64,000 bases of DNA from Epiperipatus broadwayi (GCA_028023455.1 JAQFVV010012967.1:1-64000), one strand, 5' to 3'. Shown: positions 24,625 to 38,565, counted from the first letter of the stretch. Notes: a model not told the origin generated them from the sequence alone. Numbers and translations: made by a program.

Positions 24625-26436
24625 TTAAACTTTCCCTGGATCTGGAGGTATTTCATAGTATGGTTTTAAATGGCAAGCATTAAAAGTCTCTTTCTGTTCA
24701 TTAAAAATTTCTTTGCTTATTCCATCATCAGTTAGGCTGAATGCACTATTTTTATGTTTGCGATGTTTATCTTTGTGTTTTTTCTCTTCTTTCTTGCTCT
24801 CCTGTTTATCATATTTATCTCAACCTTTTGTCATATTGTGTGCTATTTTCCTGATTATTTCTGAAAGCAGTATCTCTCTTTTTTCATTTGTTTCCAAATT
24901 ACTATTTAATTCTGGTATATTATCTTTTGCAACATCATCTTTCAATGTTTCTAATGGAATTTCATTTTTATTTGAATTTCCTTTTACATTATCATTTATT
25001 TTGGGATTTTCTGAGGTAGGTTTATCTTCTAATATATTTATTTTGTATTCTTTTTCATTTACTTCCATATCTATAGACTTCTCAATGTTCTCAACTATTT
25101 TTTGTTGTTTAAGAGGTTCTGGAATGATTTCTACATCAGGTTTCCTCTTTTCCATGTTTTCTGTATTGATTTCAGCATTTATTGTAGTCTCTGAATAGAT
25201 TTTTACTTTTTTTGGTCTCTTCATATTAATATTACAATCATCAATATTTACAACATTAATTTTAGACTCTTCCATGATCTCAACCTTGATTTTAGATTCT
25301 TTCACAATTTTTAAATCAATTTTAGATTTTATTAAATCAGCTTGTGACTCATAAGCAGTCTTTGCATCCATTTTAAATTCTGTTACTGTATTTGATACTA
25401 TTGCAGTCTCAGATTCTGTATAAATTGCTTCTTTTGTTGCAATTTTAGAGATATATTCCACAATTAGAAGTTTTCCTGAAGGTGGAGTGACAACTTCAAT
25501 AACATCCTTTGTAATTTCAATTTCTTCCTTTTTAACACTTTCAAGTTTTGCTTCATCAGTAATTGGATATTCAACTGGTGATTCTTTTAAAATATCTTTG
25601 GTTGGAGGTTCTAAAGTTTCTTTAACTTGGTTTAATTCAATAATATTCTCTGTATCTCTTTCTGTTTTAAAATGTTCTTCCTCTAAAAGATCCTTTTCAA
25701 TTTTTTCTGAGATTTTTTGAATATCAACTTGTAACATTTTTTCTTCTACAACCTCTGAATCAATTCTTTGATCAAACAGTTTAGGTATAATAATATCAGC
25801 TTCTTCCTTTGTAATTATATCTCTTGCTGATTTTGTCTCTGGCTTTGGTTCAATAGATTCAGCAACTTCTGCACTTACTACTTCTTTAGGTGAAATTACA
25901 ATTCCGGTTATTTCTTTTTGAGATTCTATTTGTAGAGGCAGTTCTTCACCATCTTTCTTCATCTCTGTCCATTGGTATAATTTTTTTATTTCTTGTATAT
26001 TTCTCTCTGTCCTCATTCGGCTTGACTCCCCATCAATTTGGATCATCCTCATCATACTCTGGAGCATGGCAATCACATTTTTATCTTCTGGAAATACTTG
26101 GGCTGGTTTCATGTCATGGATGAGTGTAAAGGGATCCTTTACAGTGACTTCTGAAATTTGTTCCCTGTTTTCTTCTTTCACTGAGATGCTGGCATCAACA
26201 TCTTCACTTTCCTTTTTTTCTATGCTGTTATCCATTTGGATTTTGAAAAGTTTGACAACAGTAATAATGCTGATCTTAGAATTCAAAGCTATTTTACTGG
26301 AACTATGGCTCATTGAAACTTTAATACAATCTTGAAAAATAGAATGTAAATAATCACTAATTCGAACGTTTGCTTCCCTTACTCTGTCCACTCTTCTCAT
26401 CATGCTTTACTGACTGTGTTTTTTCTGATCTGCCAT
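24625..26436 (-). pseudogene. Lys/Glu-rich protein of unknown family, interrupted by two stops
   Basis: One reading frame spans 603 codons on the minus strand. A Met with a good Kozak context (A at -3, G at +4) at 26436 starts MADQKKHSQ, then a TAA (26409-26407). From MMRR at 26403 it is open for 527 codons to a TGA (24822-24820). It continues in frame for 64 more codons (starts DKYDKQESKK, ends YYEIPPDPGKV) to a TAA at 24627-24625. A run this long is very unlikely by chance here. The protein is acidic/basic and low in aromatic residues, with many E-I/V-K-stretches and a His/Lys-rich patch (KKHKDKHRKHKN) after the second stop. There is no signal peptide, membrane span or known domain. The HLKPYY near the end resembles the LKPY of Ty3/Gypsy integrase tails, a weak hint. 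It is intronless. It could be a decayed retrocopy, a retroelement remnant, or a functional 527-residue gene with a later start. Confidence 0.6.
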
Positions 26437-28347
26437 ACTAAGTTTCTGTCTGTTTTAAGCTGGACATTTAAATAATTGTTTCAACTTCAACCAAAAACTT
26501 TACTTTATCATGAGAATGACTGATTTGGTTTTTTTTTTTCTAGCTGACCACCCTTGGTCACTCCTTACCTCTGAAATGGACTTAAAAAAATCATTATTTT
26601 CAAAATTTAATACATAATTTTGTTGTGATGAATATTACATTGCTTACAATTTTATTACATATTACACCAGTTATAAAATTCTTCACTCTCCAAATCTCTT
26701 ATATATCAAAAAAAAATTTGTTGCCTAGAATTATCACGGTTCTTTATTTATTTTGAACTTGATAACAAATTTATAATAGTAATAGGTACTCTATTCCCTA
26801 TACCCAGGCGCCAGTTATCAAGGTCAGCAATAATATAACACTTACTAATAGCTTTACTACACAATAATAATAAAAAAACAGGTATATATATATAAATATG
26901 TGTACTTTTATCGATTGTTAACACAGTATGCCCATATGAATAAACATTAAATACATCTTGTTACAACCTTTTACACATAAGGCCTATTGGATGTAGTATA
27001 TGGGCTTTAAACATTTTTTTTAAACACATGAAAACAGAAACAAATTCATGTGTACATGTAAAACCAGATACAAAAAAAAATAATTCTACATATGGTTGTA
27101 ATATGTGGGTTTCAAAAAAAAAAATTTTTTTTTTACAAAATATATATATGGTTGAAAATCCAGGTACCACAGCTAGCAAAGTTTTACATTTATAGTTATA
27201 ATCTTTGCATTTAAAAGAAAACTTTTCACACAACATTTTATGGTTGTAAAACAGTCTTTGGTTTTGGTTTTTGACTCTTACATGAAATAAACTTTACATC
27301 ACTTTGACATCACTTCATGATTATTTTACATAGTTTGGGTTTGGTATAAATCTAACATTAAGAGAAAACATTTTGCTAAACTTAAGAGCATATACATAAC
27401 AAATTATTCCATATCACTATGCATTCAAAGTCAGGTGTACTAAACAAAGCTTTAACTACATTGGTCCGAGTATATAAAACTGTATCTATGAAGTATCATT
27501 TGGGGATGTGAATATTTGTTCAACTATTAAATCCCCCCCCAAAAATTGTACATCTATATTAGGGAAAAGTTTTTCAAGCTTTAATGCTTGAGATACAATA
27601 CAACTTTTCCACACATATGGGTTTCCAAGAAAATATATAGCAATGCAATACATATAAAACTTTCAAACACATCTGTTCCTACACATCGCACATACACACC
27701 CATGTACACATATATGCAGCGCTACATATACAAGTACATAGATTTTACTCACACATACTTCTATATACATTACGTAATACTATACACTATTGGACAAGAG
27801 AAAAAAACTTTGGAGAAAAAGTTGAAAAAAAAAATCCATACACTTATCAAATTCTTTACACTTTGCTTTAAAATAATCACAACATTATATACTCAATTAA
27901 CAAGAAAAAATTTCTATACAAATATTTTCATTCTTAGCAAATATGGGAGAAAAGTAGAAAAAAAAATTTCTATATAACAAAACTCTGGAAGTAAAAAAAA
28001 CAACTTACATATACATTAATATAGTAGTTCAAACTACTTTCATATTTTATACAATCTTTTTAACCATATGAGTTTTCACTTTTAATTAATCTGTTTATCA
28101 AAAAAAAAAAAAATTACAGACTATGGATGGAAAACATGGTATTCCTCTTTACTTTATTAACAAAACAGTATTTGATTTTATAAAATCAATATGACAAAAC
28201 TAAATCATTTTATATTCTGGAAAATTATGTATATATTAAATTATATATAGCAAATTATACACATATAGCTAATGAATTATTCAGGGTGGGGGAATAATTA
28301 ACAGGCCCCATGATTGGGCTTCCAAAATCGGAAAAAAATGCAGACTC
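26437..28347. other. Non-coding spacer upstream of the Lys/Glu-rich frame
   Basis: On the minus strand a TGGCGCCTGGG (26813-26803) resembles the TGGCGCC start of tRNA-Lys primer-binding sites. It is preceded by GCTGACCTTGATA. CAGAGGTAAGGAG (about 26573-26561) resembles a splice donor. The rest (26.9-28.3 kb) is AT-rich with poly-A/T runs and no supported gene. Confidence 0.4.
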
Positions 28348-31328
28348 TGTGCTGGTCAAAATCGTGTATTCATTCAACAAGGTCAATAATCCAAGCAAAA
28401 GTACCTTGAATCCAACCTTGCACAAGATACATATGTCAGGTACAAGGATGAATCCTAACCTATTTGCTGAAACTATTGCCTCTCTGACTAATGGATAACG
28501 TTTGTGATGACACTAGCAGTGCTTGGTTTTATTCCATCCCAGCTGGAGGTCATGGTTCACATAGAGACTCAAAATAATAATGGGTTTATATGAAAAATCA
28601 ATGATTTAATGGATTCTGACGATTGCAGAATGGTACAGATATGATTTGATCGATTACTAATGGTTTGAACCATAATAATGATAATTCTTTATGGCAACAT
28701 TACAAAGAATTGAATTTAGATCAAAGAAAAATTTAAATAAATAGAGTAATTAACCTTAGAGATTGGGAGTGATGACAAACTAAGCTTATTTAAATGACAA
28801 TATTATAGGAATTTATTAAAGAATTTAGTACAAAATAAGTTAAGTCTTTGTTTATACAACTTGGTGATTTTATTTAATTCGTTTTGATGTGGCTTTGACA
28901 AACAATGTAAAAGTTTGTTAAATTGGTTGGCCATAAACCAATCAATAAAATGTTATTAGCCCTCTTTGAACGATTACAAATCTATTTTATATATATTACA
29001 AGATCTGAAAGATATGCATTTAAAATACTATTACATTTAAAATCATTTGTATATAATGAGTGTGGGAAGCAAAATAGTTCTTAAATAAATAATTGACAAT
29101 TATACAGTCCGATTTAATTAATTACGAAATTTGTTTGAGAAGGACATGCCACCACGGCAGAGAGCATTTCAGGTGTTAAATAAAGATAGATGAAGAAGGC
29201 AGTATGCTATTATAGATTACAACAAAATAAATGAGGTGGCTTTACTAAAAGAAATTTCTGATATGTACAGGTAGATAAGAGAAATGTTAGCCCTCCAGCC
29301 AAAGCACGTCTCTAAATAATCATAATAATATTTTGATGTGCATACACATCTTAATGGCAATGCTCGAAAAGATCCCTTGGTATGAACTATGCCTACTTTG
29401 AGGGAGTGTAAAAGGTTGGACTGGTCAGATTCTGAAGGTCATAAGAGGTTGGTAGCAATGCAAGAATAGCAATAATAAAGAAATGGTTGTAACTATAAAT
29501 ACACAATGCCTTAGACGTATATAGATAGATAGTGTCTCATTAACAAAATAATAAATCCTGATTAAAATCATTGGCTCCCTGATATAATGTAAAGTCCCAG
29601 AAACGTTAGGTCATTAATGAATGAAACATAAATATATATATATATAAAGAATTAACTAAAATATAAATTGTTTACCACACTTCACAAATATTTCATTTAT
29701 TAATAAGTTCTTAACTAATTTCAAAGATTACAAAATAAGACTGTTTTAATTAACATAGATGGGCATTAAATATCAAACTAATAAATTGTAAATCATAATT
29801 TTAATATTTTCTGACAAATAAAATATATGTATGAAATATATATACTGATAAAATTCTATGATAAATTTTACTTAATTGATTCACTAAAATTATTTATTCT
29901 TTCAGAAATAATTACAGGGCTATTTTAAATTGGAGGTAATAGTAAGATACTTTTAAAATAATTTCAATCATTCAAATAAATATATATATGAGGTACAAAA
30001 CTAAATGAATTTTCTATTAATTAATTTACGGAAGGAAGTCTTCTTGTAATGATTTTTAAATTAAAAAAAAATAACAGGGGGAGGATTTAAAGTTAATAGC
30101 TCATTGAATTTTGTAGTTGGCCATTTCAGTAAGTCAAATAATCTAAACAAACCGACAAAAATTAATTTAATTTGCCGCATCAAAATAATGTAAAATTTTA
30201 TAAGAATTGATATTTTAAATTGAATAAAATTAAAAGATGCATTTTAAACCAAGCCGTATAAACATTACACAGATATATAAAATATATAAATTAATTTTGA
30301 TTTAAACAAGTGAAATAAAATCAGTGGCTTGCAGAAAATTGGAGATTATAATAATATACCTATTGGAAGATGTTTCACGGCTTGACAGAGGCAGTTATAG
30401 TCAGAGTATTAATAGGTTTACTTGACACAGACAGGCTCGGGCTAGATGTTGACAGCACTGGATGGCATTGATGATCTGGTGAGACAGAGCTCCGGGAAGC
30501 ACGGTCAATCTTTTAGCCAGCCATTCTTTTAGGCACGATCTCTTGTATATAGATTAATCACTTCTCTTCAGTAAACTCAACAAAAATCCTTTTTATCAAA
30601 TTTTCCACTATTTATGTGATCTGGTCTTATCTATAGGATTGAATCTACAGTGACAACTGCCAATTGCAATCACTCTAAATGTTTCTCTGAGGTTGGTGCC
30701 TGCTTTGCTAAAGGAAATTATAATTCTGCATGAACATGCCCCAAGGATTGATTTGCTAATTAAAAAAAAACAACACCAACAAGCATATTAAGTTTATCAG
30801 TCATTGTATTAACAAGCCTATTTAATTAAGGTTTAGATTAACAAAAATGCAACTTTTTTTCAGAAAAATTTTAGGAATTTGGTACAATGACTTTCAAACT
30901 TATATTTGACATAAACCTAAGTAGAAATTTACAAAACATTTCATACAAATCTTACATTGTTTAAATAATTGATTCTCAAATGTACATTGATTAAAAGATA
31001 AATATAAAATGTTACCAACTGATTTGTTGAAGAAAATGAACTTTAATAAAGAATTTGAAATATTTGTAACATTTTATAGATATCTAGGATTCAATTCAAT
31101 TTAATAAAATAAACACAATATACATTTTTACAAATATTATAAATAAATAAACTATTATAAAAGATTAGTTAATCATAAAATACAAATTAATCAAAAGATA
31201 ATAATTATAAATATACTACCACCTAATATGAGATGGGTGTCAGTTAATAAGGATTGGGTTCAAACCCAGACTAGGGCTGATGACATTGGCACTAGGTGAA
31301 GGAGAAATATGTACTATATTTCCAGCTT
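28348..31328 (+). repeat. 2,981-bp direct repeat, copy 2
   Basis: Partner of 21249-24229. It is the same length because a small deletion (near 29188) and insertions (for example near 30592) balance. The leading segment reads without the stop seen in copy 1: an open frame at 28310-28498 crosses the left edge of the repeat and ends in FAETIASLTNG. No transposase, RT or clear terminal motif pair (TG..CA) is seen; the repeat begins TG but ends CTT. Confidence 0.9.
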
Positions 31329-32204
31329 CAACCAGATAATATTTCACTGCTTATTTAAATCCTATTTATACTTTTTGGTCACATGTTTTCTTTACTTTTT
31401 ATTATCTTTGGGGTTTAACTATGTAATACATAGTTTTAGCACAATTTGAAAGTTATAATTGACTATTTGTTAGTGTGGTTTTAGAACAGGTTATATTTGC
31501 CTTTAAATGAGATTTATTTAAAATTCTTTAAATTAATCTCATTCTCTTAATTAAGTCAAGTTGCAATCTTTAATGTTTATATAAACATATTGAACCATAA
31601 ATAAATATGGGTATCCAACTTTCTTGCATTAATGGGGTTGCCTTGATAACAAATTGAGATTTGATTGTTATTGGTATTGTTTGTGTTGATTGCTTTCACA
31701 TTTTTATTAATTAGTCTAATTACTACAAATAAATATAGATGATATAATTATAGGATTAAAATTTAATTAAAGCATTTTTTAAAAAAATATTAGAATAGTT
31801 TACCAATCACCAAAATTTTTATCTAAATAATTTATTTGTAAAAACATCTTTATTCATTTTTAATCCATAAGAAACAAAAGGAAAGAAATAAAAAAAATTA
31901 CCTTTTGTTTTCTTTCATTTAAATTTACTAGTAACACAAATGAAATATATTTTATTTCTTTTCTTTTATATAGTGAGTGAATATAATTTTGAATATATTT
32001 TACTCTTTTATTACTTTATAAAATTAGTGACTACGAAATATTTTAATATATGTATATAATGTATATTAAACCTGTTTCTTAATGTTTTAAACTAATTTAG
32101 CAGTTTTGAGAGCATTAATTCTTTTTTAATAATGGACTTTATTTTAAACCCTTATTGCTATGTATGCCTATTTCATACATTTTGGTGATGAAATGCTAAT
32201 TCAG

Positions 32205-32206
32205 TA

Positions 32207-32294
<88 letters not shown>
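32205..32294. repeat. (ATT)n microsatellite, about 90 bp
   Basis: Perfect ATT/TTA trinucleotide repeat of roughly 29 units. Likely polymorphic in length. Confidence 0.95.
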
Positions 32295-32574
32295 TACTTT
32301 CCAATCTCTTGATGCAATTTAATGTAGCATCTCAATTTGAAAGTTATACACTTTGATGAGACCTTTACGTCATTAAGATCTATAATTGTTATTATTGCCC
32401 TCTTCTAGGAAAATGTTGAAAATCTTAAAATCCATTTATCTAAGATATAGTTGAGCAATTAGAAACAATTACTTGCAACAAAAATCCAGAGGTTTTTTGA
32501 AATTTTTTCAGCAAATCTGTAGCTCATCGATTATTATACTTTATTTAGGAGTGTTAAAATATGAAACAGATCTC

Positions 32575-32640
32575 ATGGCATAGTGATTACCACATTTATA
32601 TGCCATATTCATGACCTGAAGTTCAAAGTTGAATGAAGAG
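32575..32640 (+). repeat. tRNA-like fragment (decayed SINE head?)
   Basis: A box-A-like TGGCATAGTGATTA at about 32577 is followed 36 bp later by a box-B-like AAGTTCAAAGTT. No cloverleaf stems are preserved. Weak support. Confidence 0.3.
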
Positions 32641-34124
32641 AATCTTAGAATTTTTTTTTTTTACCATACAAAAAGGATTAGGTAATTAGCCTTTAGCCAA
32701 TCTTGCACCAGTCAATTAGTTGTTGATATGCAAAAGGATATTTAGCTGGAGGGTAAGTGTAATAATGAGCTCAGATAATTAGATGAATATGCACTAACTA
32801 TTAAAAGGAAACAAAATAAATATAAATATATTTGTAATATTTATAAGGTGATAAGCTTTTGGGTTTTTTTTTAACTCAGTACATGTAAAACTATAAATGA
32901 ACTTCACTATATTATATTAAACAGAAGAAAATGAACTTCTATACCTTGAATCATCAGAAATCAGCAACGGAACGAATTAAATAACAATGATCTATAAATA
33001 TATCATTTGGATTTATTGTTTTACTATACGTTAATCCTTAACACGTATAATTGTATTATTTATTAATAGTCTTTATATAAATCAATACAATATTTTTTAA
33101 CTATTATTTAAATAATCTGTGTGTATTTTAAAGTGAGTTTCAAAAAATTCAAAGACTACTTTCTAAGTAAGTTTGCCTTTTTGGTTGAACTTGTAAAAGC
33201 AAAAAAATATTAATTTTTAAGAATTAACTCCATCACTGTTAGTGATAATCTAATTGAAAAAAGAAATTAAATTATTCCCTAGTATAATTTTTTTCAGGTG
33301 TAATTTATTCCGTGAACATTTTTTATTGTATATCTACTTGGAAAGATTAATTGTTATGATAGGACTCATGGGTGCAATAATTAAAATTTTGAAGTAATCT
33401 ATTTTTGTTTCTTATCAGTGGGCTAATAATACTCTGGCGCATTATAAATGATAAAGATTTTCCTTCATGAGGAAATATGTAAATTCTCTAGGTAGCTATG
33501 GAGGATTGATCTTTAGCAGTGGAAAATAGGATTCTCTTTAATATGATTAACATTCTCAGAATTTAGTTAGAGCGAACTAAAGAAAACAAAACTTTTAATT
33601 AGATAAGCACTAAGTATTAACTTTTTGAAATGAATATATATATATACAGAAATTCTAATTTACCCATAATTATTATAGCTTTCATAGCTAAATTTGTTTC
33701 AAATAATGAATAATAATCTGCATATATTTAAGCATACAGATTCGCAATCGAACATATTTTTATTTTTTTAGATTATGTAAATACAATATGCTGGTTATAT
33801 TAAAATAGTATGAATTATCATCCAAGATGAGCATCTGAAATGCATGATAGCTATTTTAGATATAAGTAAATCTAGAATATTATTTGTAACTAGATAAAGG
33901 ACTATTATAACGAATCAATAATATCTATTAATAATTAATTGGAGTTCATTGTGATCTAATACTCATTTAAGAGAGTTTATTCTAGCATTTCAGTGTTTAG
34001 ACCTACATTATAAATTTCAATGAGCTTTTATATTATTAAAATCCATACACTTATATACATTTGTAGTTAAACATATTTTGTTTTTTATAATAATTTAATG
34101 TCTTGTATTATTTGAAGCAATTTG

Positions 34125-34237
34125 AGACTATGACTTAAGCAAATACTTAAAGCACATTACAATTGTTTAAAAGATATTAGACTATGACTTAAACAAATAT
34201 TTAAAGCACATTCCAGTTGTTTAAAAGATATTAGACT
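34125..34237 (+). repeat. 54-bp tandem duplication, two copies
   Basis: AGACTATGACTTAA(G/A)C..AAAAGATATT is repeated at 34125 and 34179 with a handful of substitutions. Confidence 0.85.
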
Positions 34238-34624
34238 TTTGGTGATATATAATTTTTAGATGTTACTTGTCATAAGGAATAAGAAGAGGAGATCTTTCAC
34301 AAAAAGCTTTGAAAATTGGAAGTATTACTTCAATTTCTTTTTCAGATTATGTATTTCAGTTGTAAATGCACTGCCATCTAATTGGACAATACACTTCTTA
34401 CCTTATTTTAAATACCTCCATTTATAAAGCAGTCATGTCCTTCTGAATTTTTTGAATATATATTTACATGTTCTGTATATAAAATTTATTTTTAATAACA
34501 ATATAAAATTATCTCAAATATGTTTAATTTTATATTGTACAGAATTTTTATACTATAGTAATAAAAACAAAATATATTTTTAGCTGTTTGTTTTTTCTTC
34601 AACTTTTTTAAATATAAAATCCTT

Positions 34625-34695
34625 CACAGATTAGTTTAGTAGTAGATTATCAGACTCTGGAGGGTAAGGTTCTAATTCTAGCACTTCCAATACTG
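34625..34695 (+). repeat. tRNA-derived fragment (SINE head?)
   Basis: TTAGTTTAGTAGTAGATTA (box A-like) is followed by CAGACTCTGGAGGG and AGGTTCTAATTCTAG (box B-like GGTTCTAATTC). The spacing is that of a tRNA. The stems are incomplete. Confidence 0.42.
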
Positions 34696-37600
34696 AAACT
34701 TTTTGTGAATTTCTGAGCAATAATGACATTCAATTTTTATTTTATTTATTAAATATAATAATACAATTATTTATTTTAATATCATATAAAACATTTTTAT
34801 ATTTTATTAAAAATGACAATTAGTAATTAATTATTGTCTGTTTTTTTTTTTTTTTTAAAAAAAATAGAGATCAGTTTATGTAACAATCCCTTTCAATTTC
34901 CACTTATATAATATTCTTCAAGATTTATCAGATTTAATTTTGTTAAATATCAACTACTGCAAGTCTTTTTTTTTTTTTAAAAAAAAATGTTATCATAAAA
35001 GTTATTATATTTTTAATTTGTTGGGGCGGGGGGGAACTATGATTTAAATAACTACAATCATAATATAAAGTTAAATAATAAATAAAACATATTTTCTGCA
35101 GTAGTTAAGCTTATTAATTTATAATATTCGCTTATGTGCATTTTTTTAAAAATTATTTTTAAATGTGTATATATTAATTTTTTCACTGTATGATGTTTGC
35201 TTAATTTTTATAATTTATGTATTCCAGATTGAATTTTTTTTTTACTTAAGTAAAGCCTAATTCATGCTAAAATAATAAAGTGAAACAATTGTGAAATTTC
35301 AAAAGATCTTTCGTAATTTTATATAAATGATAGAAGTTTCTTATCATAGGAAACTGTATTAATGTTTTTCTACTTAGATTTACAAAATAAAATGCAAATT
35401 ATTTTTCATATACAAAGAGAGAATCTATCACGTGATTGATTTAGCATACCCAAAAGTATGTTTTAAAATCATTCTTGAATTTGATCAAGTTTTTTTAAAA
35501 TATATTTTACAGTGAAATTTTCACAAGAGGCTAAGTTAGTGTTGAATAATTAAACTTTATTATTATTTAATCCTGTTCCAATTCTTAATTTGAATCTGTC
35601 ATAACTTTTAATATTGTCATCTTACCTCTGAGTAAAGTTAAAATTTAACTAGCTTTTAAATAGTCTGCTCAAAAAATAAAAGTATTTTCTATCAGACCCA
35701 AGACAAACTATGAAAGAGAAGGCATTAGTCAACAAACATTCTATTTACTGGGCAGTGAGGATTTAATATGTATTATATAAAACAAAATTTGAGTGCACTG
35801 CATTTTATTTGCTTAAACTATGATGAATAATATCAACTGTGAATTATTTTTCTTTTTAGAAAATTATATTAAATTTTTTTAAATGCAATATAAAAAGTTT
35901 AAATAATATATTATAAATAATATGCATAAAAGAATATGTAATTGATAATTCTGCTTAATGGCAAATGACCTTAGATATCACTAATGCACTTCACACAGCT
36001 CGTCTCATAAATTTAAGTTAAAATCCAAACCCTGGACTAGTTTCTGGACAGATTCATTTGAAAATAGTTTTGCTTTATAATTTATTAAAGAGTGACTTTT
36101 TGCTTTATTATGTCATGTGTCTTGTTGGCTTAAATTTTCAAAATATGCTTAGGATTTTGAATTAAGCAAATTTCCATTTCTACGGGATTAAAACTTGTTT
36201 AATAACTATGATTTTCATATGGGCTATCTGTAGACACTTTTATCTTTATGAATAAAAGATATTATGTAGACCAGTGCATATTAATTCTAAAATAGATAAC
36301 TCATTACATTACTCACTTTGACAAAGATTTTCATTTTACAAAAATTACTAAAAACTTTCTCCTGATATGTACATCACAGCATTGATCAAGAATAACAAAT
36401 ATTTTGATTGCAATAACTGCTTCATATTAGAATTTTCAACAAGATGCTTTTGTGTGTGTATATATATATATATGAAAATTGTCCTATTTTATTCATTGTC
36501 CTCTTGCCATCCTATAAATCCATTTTCATTTAAAGGGCTTGATTTTTGCAAAAATTGATTACCCACAGTTCACATTTGGAATCATTTATCTATTTTTTTT
36601 TTATAATGTTAAATACTTTTTTTATATTCATTTATTTTAATTTCCCCTTTTTTATTTTTGAATCTAAATGCTATGATTTATAACTAGAGGCTGAAATATT
36701 AAGTTCTGATTAGAAAACTTTTTTAAAATCACAAGAACTAATAATATTTAGCCACTCAATTTCTATCCATGCCATTTTTAGTTTTATTATTTCAGTCTGT
36801 TTCTAACAAGTATTTCTTATATTCCATTATTTTTTTTAAAAAAATACTTTAATTTTCTTTATTAAATTTCATTTTTAAAGAAAAGAAATGTTGATAGAAC
36901 ATTTCTCAAGAGAAATAGACAAATTGTTTCCATCACACTACTTTATAATTTCTATACTTTTTTAAAATTTTGCGTATAGAAAAAATATTTTATGTTTTAC
37001 GTATAAAATTTAAATTTTAAGCAGGAAAAGAAATAAATTAAATGAAACTGTTTTCAACTGATGAAGAAAAATATAAATATATTCATTAAAATATATTTAC
37101 AAAATTAGTAATATATTATGTTGAGTTTTTTGTTGTTGTTTTTATCATGGAAATATTGCAAAACATTGTAATAATTTAATTCGTCAATATTTTTTAAATT
37201 TTTTACTAATTTGTTTATTATATAAAAAAAGAGGAACATTAAGCCTATTTTGTTATAGATATATTTAAAAAAAGAGAAATGTTTTTAAGGTGAAATATGC
37301 TCAAATATAAACAATAGATTGTTCTAAATGTTATGAGACCTTTTATTGAATTGTTTTATTTGTGCTAGCTCTTTCTATTTTTCATAGCAAATCTGGTATA
37401 CTTATATATATATATATTCTAATTTATGCTTTCTTAAGGCATATTGTTTGATATCTTCATTTTAATCTAAATACGTTTATGGAAACATAAGTAATTAAAG
37501 GATCAAGATGGTAATGCAACCAATCCTTCAGATGGTTTTGAAGCTATTGGTGTTCTTCGGTGAAAAGTGTGAATATAATATTTGTGATGAATTATCACCT

Positions 37601-38419
37601 CTACATTTTTATATTATTTTATTAAGCTAAGAACAATTTCAACAATATATTGTATAACTATATAAGCAAGATAACATCTTTAAAACTTTAGGTGTTGAAA
37701 CTTTTTAAACCTTTTCTTAAATATTGTAAAAGAAGTTAGCTTCTAGATGGATATGTGGAATCCAGTTCTTCTTACTTTTAATTAATTTACCATATGAATT
37801 TCTTAAGTAACTTAACTATTAATAAATATCACAAAGGAACTCATAAAGATTTTCACCTAGAAATAGATTCACTATTGATTATTAAGATTTTCAATTCTAT
37901 TCTGTAACCATTCATTCATCAGTCATTAATTATATACTTTACCTTTCATGACCTGTGTTTGTTCAACATCCATAGAAATTAGTAACTAATGAATTCTTTT
38001 TATGAAGCATATAAACACAATGATCATGAAATATTCAGAATCACTTGCTAAGATTTCAATTGGTGTCTAATAAGATCAAATCTGTCTGCCTTTTATTTAA
38101 TATTAGATCTAGAAAGAAAAATTGTCTGAAACTTCATAAGAATGTCTATTTTCTAGGCTGTAATTCTTCAATTGAAGATTCTTGATAATCAAGATTCTTG
38201 ATTGAACTTCTAAAAAGGGGATCTTGATTTGAAATGAGTCTTATATAGTGAAACTATATTTTGGGTTATTGGAAAGTCCAAGGTGATTAATAAGTTTTTA
38301 TATATTCTCTATGAAGCATTTTCTCTTCTGATATTTATCAAAGAATATGTGAAAGAACAGAAACCCACTATAATACCATTAGCAAACTTTCCATGGAGTT
38401 GTGCCATCCAGTGCAAGTC

Positions 38420-38565
38420 TTTGTAATCAAGAGATGCAAAAGGGGTTGTGCATGAAATCATTATCTAGTGCCTACTCATCCAATATCCCCAGACTAGTTT
38501 CAGGCTTGAGATTTTATCAGTGAGGAGCTTTGGATCTGAGATCAGTACACCTTGATCCAGCACTA
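38420..38565 (-). mobile_element. Family B repeat fragment with decayed hammerhead (B3)
   Basis: On the minus strand, CTCCTCA, CTGATAA (38520-38514), GCCT, GAAAC, TA, GTC and TGGGG (to about 38487) follow the family B ribozyme pattern. The core is mutated (G8 to A) and stem II is disrupted. GTAGGCACTAGATAATG follows as in other copies. Confidence 0.65.

Noticed and set aside
24713-26335. Plus-strand frames (for example 24713-25198, 25890-26335) opposite the Lys/Glu-rich frame
   Set aside because: Ser/Phe/Leu-rich mirror frames caused by Glu/Lys codons on the minus strand.
27588-27977. 129-codon plus-strand frame (MRYNTTFPHIWVSKK..)
   Set aside because: Tyr/Thr/Lys/Ile-rich translation of AT-rich DNA with (CATA)-like strings; no domain, no homology recognised.
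21249-31328. Calling the 2.98-kb repeats the LTRs of one retrotransposon
   Set aside because: The repeat ends CTT, not CA. The primer-site-like motifs do not abut it, and no RT or integrase lies inside. It is kept as one hypothesis only.
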